From the NCBI GenBank assembly GCA_017419895.1, contig JAFOKI010000299.1:1-7516 (forward strand): a stretch of DNA of 7,516 bases. The letters are read 5' to 3'. Shown piece after piece: positions 6,484 to 7,516 of the stretch. Made by a program: the position numbers and the translations under genes. Position 1 is the stretch's first letter; each line of letters begins with the position of its first letter. The notes beneath the pieces were generated by a model. The model saw only the letters and a program-made list of their open reading frames with translations. It was not told the origin of the DNA and searched no databases. This DNA comes from Eubacterium sp. GTDB lineage: Bacteria; Bacillota; Clostridia; Peptostreptococcales; Anaerovoracaceae.

Positions 6484-7494
6484 ATGGTAACGATCACGGA
6501 CATATCAAAAGCGTGCGGTGTATCTCGCGCTACAGTAAGCAAAGCTTTGAACGGTGCTTCCGATGTGTCCGCCGAGACTACCAGGAAAATAAAGGAAACA
6601 GCCGCGGCTCTGGGATATCTCCCGAATGCGGCAGCCAGATCGCTCAAGATCGGACGCAGCTATAATATCGGAGTGCTCTTCTCGGACGCAACAGGCGGGG
6701 GCATCTCGCACGAATACTTCTCCCGGATACTGGAGAGCGTAAAGGCGGAGGCTGAGAGAGAAGGCTATGACATCACATTTATAGCGAAAGACTTCGGGAA
6801 ACAGTCAATGGACTATTACGAACATGCCAAGTACCGCAGCTGCGACGGAGTGGTGATCGCCTCGGCGGATTTCATGGATCCATCGGTCATCAGGCTGGCT
6901 ACGAGTGATATACCGACAGTGACACTCGACTACAGCTTTGACAGCAGAAGCTCGATCCTGTCGGACAACGTCCGCGGTATGGACACGCTGGTCCGCTTTG
7001 TTCATTCAAAAGGACACCGCAGGATCGCATTCATACACGGAGAGATGACATCGGTTACGCAGAAACGACTGGCAAGCTTCCGCAAAACCTGCGCGGAACT
7101 CGGGATAGACGTACCGCCTGAATATATCAGACCCGCGATATACCACGATCCCCGCTCGAGCGGACTCGCGACCAGAGCTCTTCTGGAACTCGAGGAAATC
7201 CCGACATGTATTTTCTTCCCGGACGATCTTTCCTACCTGGGAGGAATGAGCGAGCTCGAACGTCACGGAATGGTCATTCCGAAAGACATGAGTGTCGTGG
7301 GATACGATGGAATCCCGCTTTCGCAGGTGTTAAGACCCCGCCTCTCGACATACCGCCAGGGCGCCGAGCAGATGGGAACGGAAGCGGCGAGGATCCTGAT
7401 CGAGCAAATAGAAGCTCCGGAAGTCTGGATCCCGCAGCAGATCACGGTAGAGGGAAGTCTTCTCGAGGGAGACACAGTAGCTGACATCGGATAG
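6484..7494 (+). CDS. LacI-family transcriptional repressor, probably of the cellobiose phosphorylase gene
   Basis: The product has 336 residues, the normal length for the family. Residues 3-23 form the N-terminal helix-turn-helix (TITDISKACGVSRATVSKAL with the VSRATVS recognition helix). The hinge helix lies at about 46-58 (PNAAARSLKIGRS), including the Leu that usually inserts into the minor groove at the operator's central CG. From about residue 61 a two-lobed sugar-binding core of periplasmic-binding-protein type follows, and VVGYDGIPLSQVLRPRLSTYRQ is a typical late motif. AAAGGAG (6467-6473) lies 10 bases before the ATG. The gene is divergent from the phosphorylase gene and the two share operator-like sequences, so local regulation is very likely. 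The inducer cannot be read from sequence; cellobiose or a related glucoside is inferred from context. Confidence 0.93.
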   Translation: MVTITDISKACGVSRATVSKALNGASDVSAETTRKIKETAAALGYLPNAAARSLKIGRSYNIGVLFSDATGGGISHEYFSRILESVKAEAEREGYDITFIAKDFGKQSMDYYEHAKYRSCDGVVIASADFMDPSVIRLATSDIPTVTLDYSFDSRSSILSDNVRGMDTLVRFVHSKGHRRIAFIHGEMTSVTQKRLASFRKTCAELGIDVPPEYIRPAIYHDPRSSGLATRALLELEEIPTCIFFPDDLSYLGGMSELERHGMVIPKDMSVVGYDGIPLSQVLRPRLSTYRQGAEQMGTEAARILIEQIEAPEVWIPQQITVEGSLLEGDTVADIG

Positions 7495-7514
7495 AACGCA
7501 AGCAAGCGTTTCTA
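7492..7514 (+). terminator. Possible terminator stem after the regulator gene, cut by the window end
   Basis: AACGC (7495-7499) pairs with GCGTT (7506-7510). With one bulged T (7511) the stem extends by TAG (7492-7494) against CTA (7512-7514), overlapping the stop codon. Whether a T-run follows cannot be seen. It could also be an operator-like inverted repeat for a downstream gene. Confidence 0.35.
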
Positions 7515-7516
7515 TA

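Overview
The window looks like chromosomal DNA of an anaerobic Firmicute of class Clostridia. This rests on the L13-S9 gene pair, strong AGGAGG-type ribosome binding sites, sigma-A type promoters, a cellobiose phosphorylase very like the clostridial enzymes, and a MATE transporter carrying an RsbW-like domain. No RNA gene of a known class, CRISPR array, insertion sequence or tRNA was recognised.

Left part (1-841): the 3' end of an AT-rich gene for a small two-helix membrane protein of unknown function. It is followed by a strong promoter-like sequence (512-540) that abuts a perfect 13-bp hairpin with a short T-run (541-575). Some 266 bases without a gene then lie before the L13 start codon. 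They can be folded by eye into a multi-helix domain closed by a 7-bp GC-rich long-range helix (599-605 with 802-808). This is either an unusually long structured leader of the ribosomal operon or a truncated 5' piece of a group II intron, because GTGCG directly follows the hairpin and T-run. It is the least explained part of the window.

Middle part (842-3732): the rplM-rpsI ribosomal protein operon, whose 3' UTR holds a nested hairpin followed by a strong terminator. A separately promoted gene for a MATE-family transporter fused to a C-terminal RsbW/SpoIIAB-type ATP-binding domain comes next. It ends at a terminator that serves both converging genes.

Right part (3777-7516): a divergent sugar-use pair. 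A cellobiose phosphorylase (GH94) gene on the minus strand and a LacI-family repressor gene on the plus strand share a 279-base intergenic region. Each has its own good promoter. A perfect 16-bp LacI-type palindrome sits at the predicted start of the phosphorylase transcript, and a half-conserved copy sits just downstream of the predicted repressor transcript start. The inferred model is that the LacI protein represses the phosphorylase strongly and its own gene more weakly, with release by a beta-glucoside-derived inducer. No sugar importer is present in the window, so cellobiose uptake must be encoded elsewhere.
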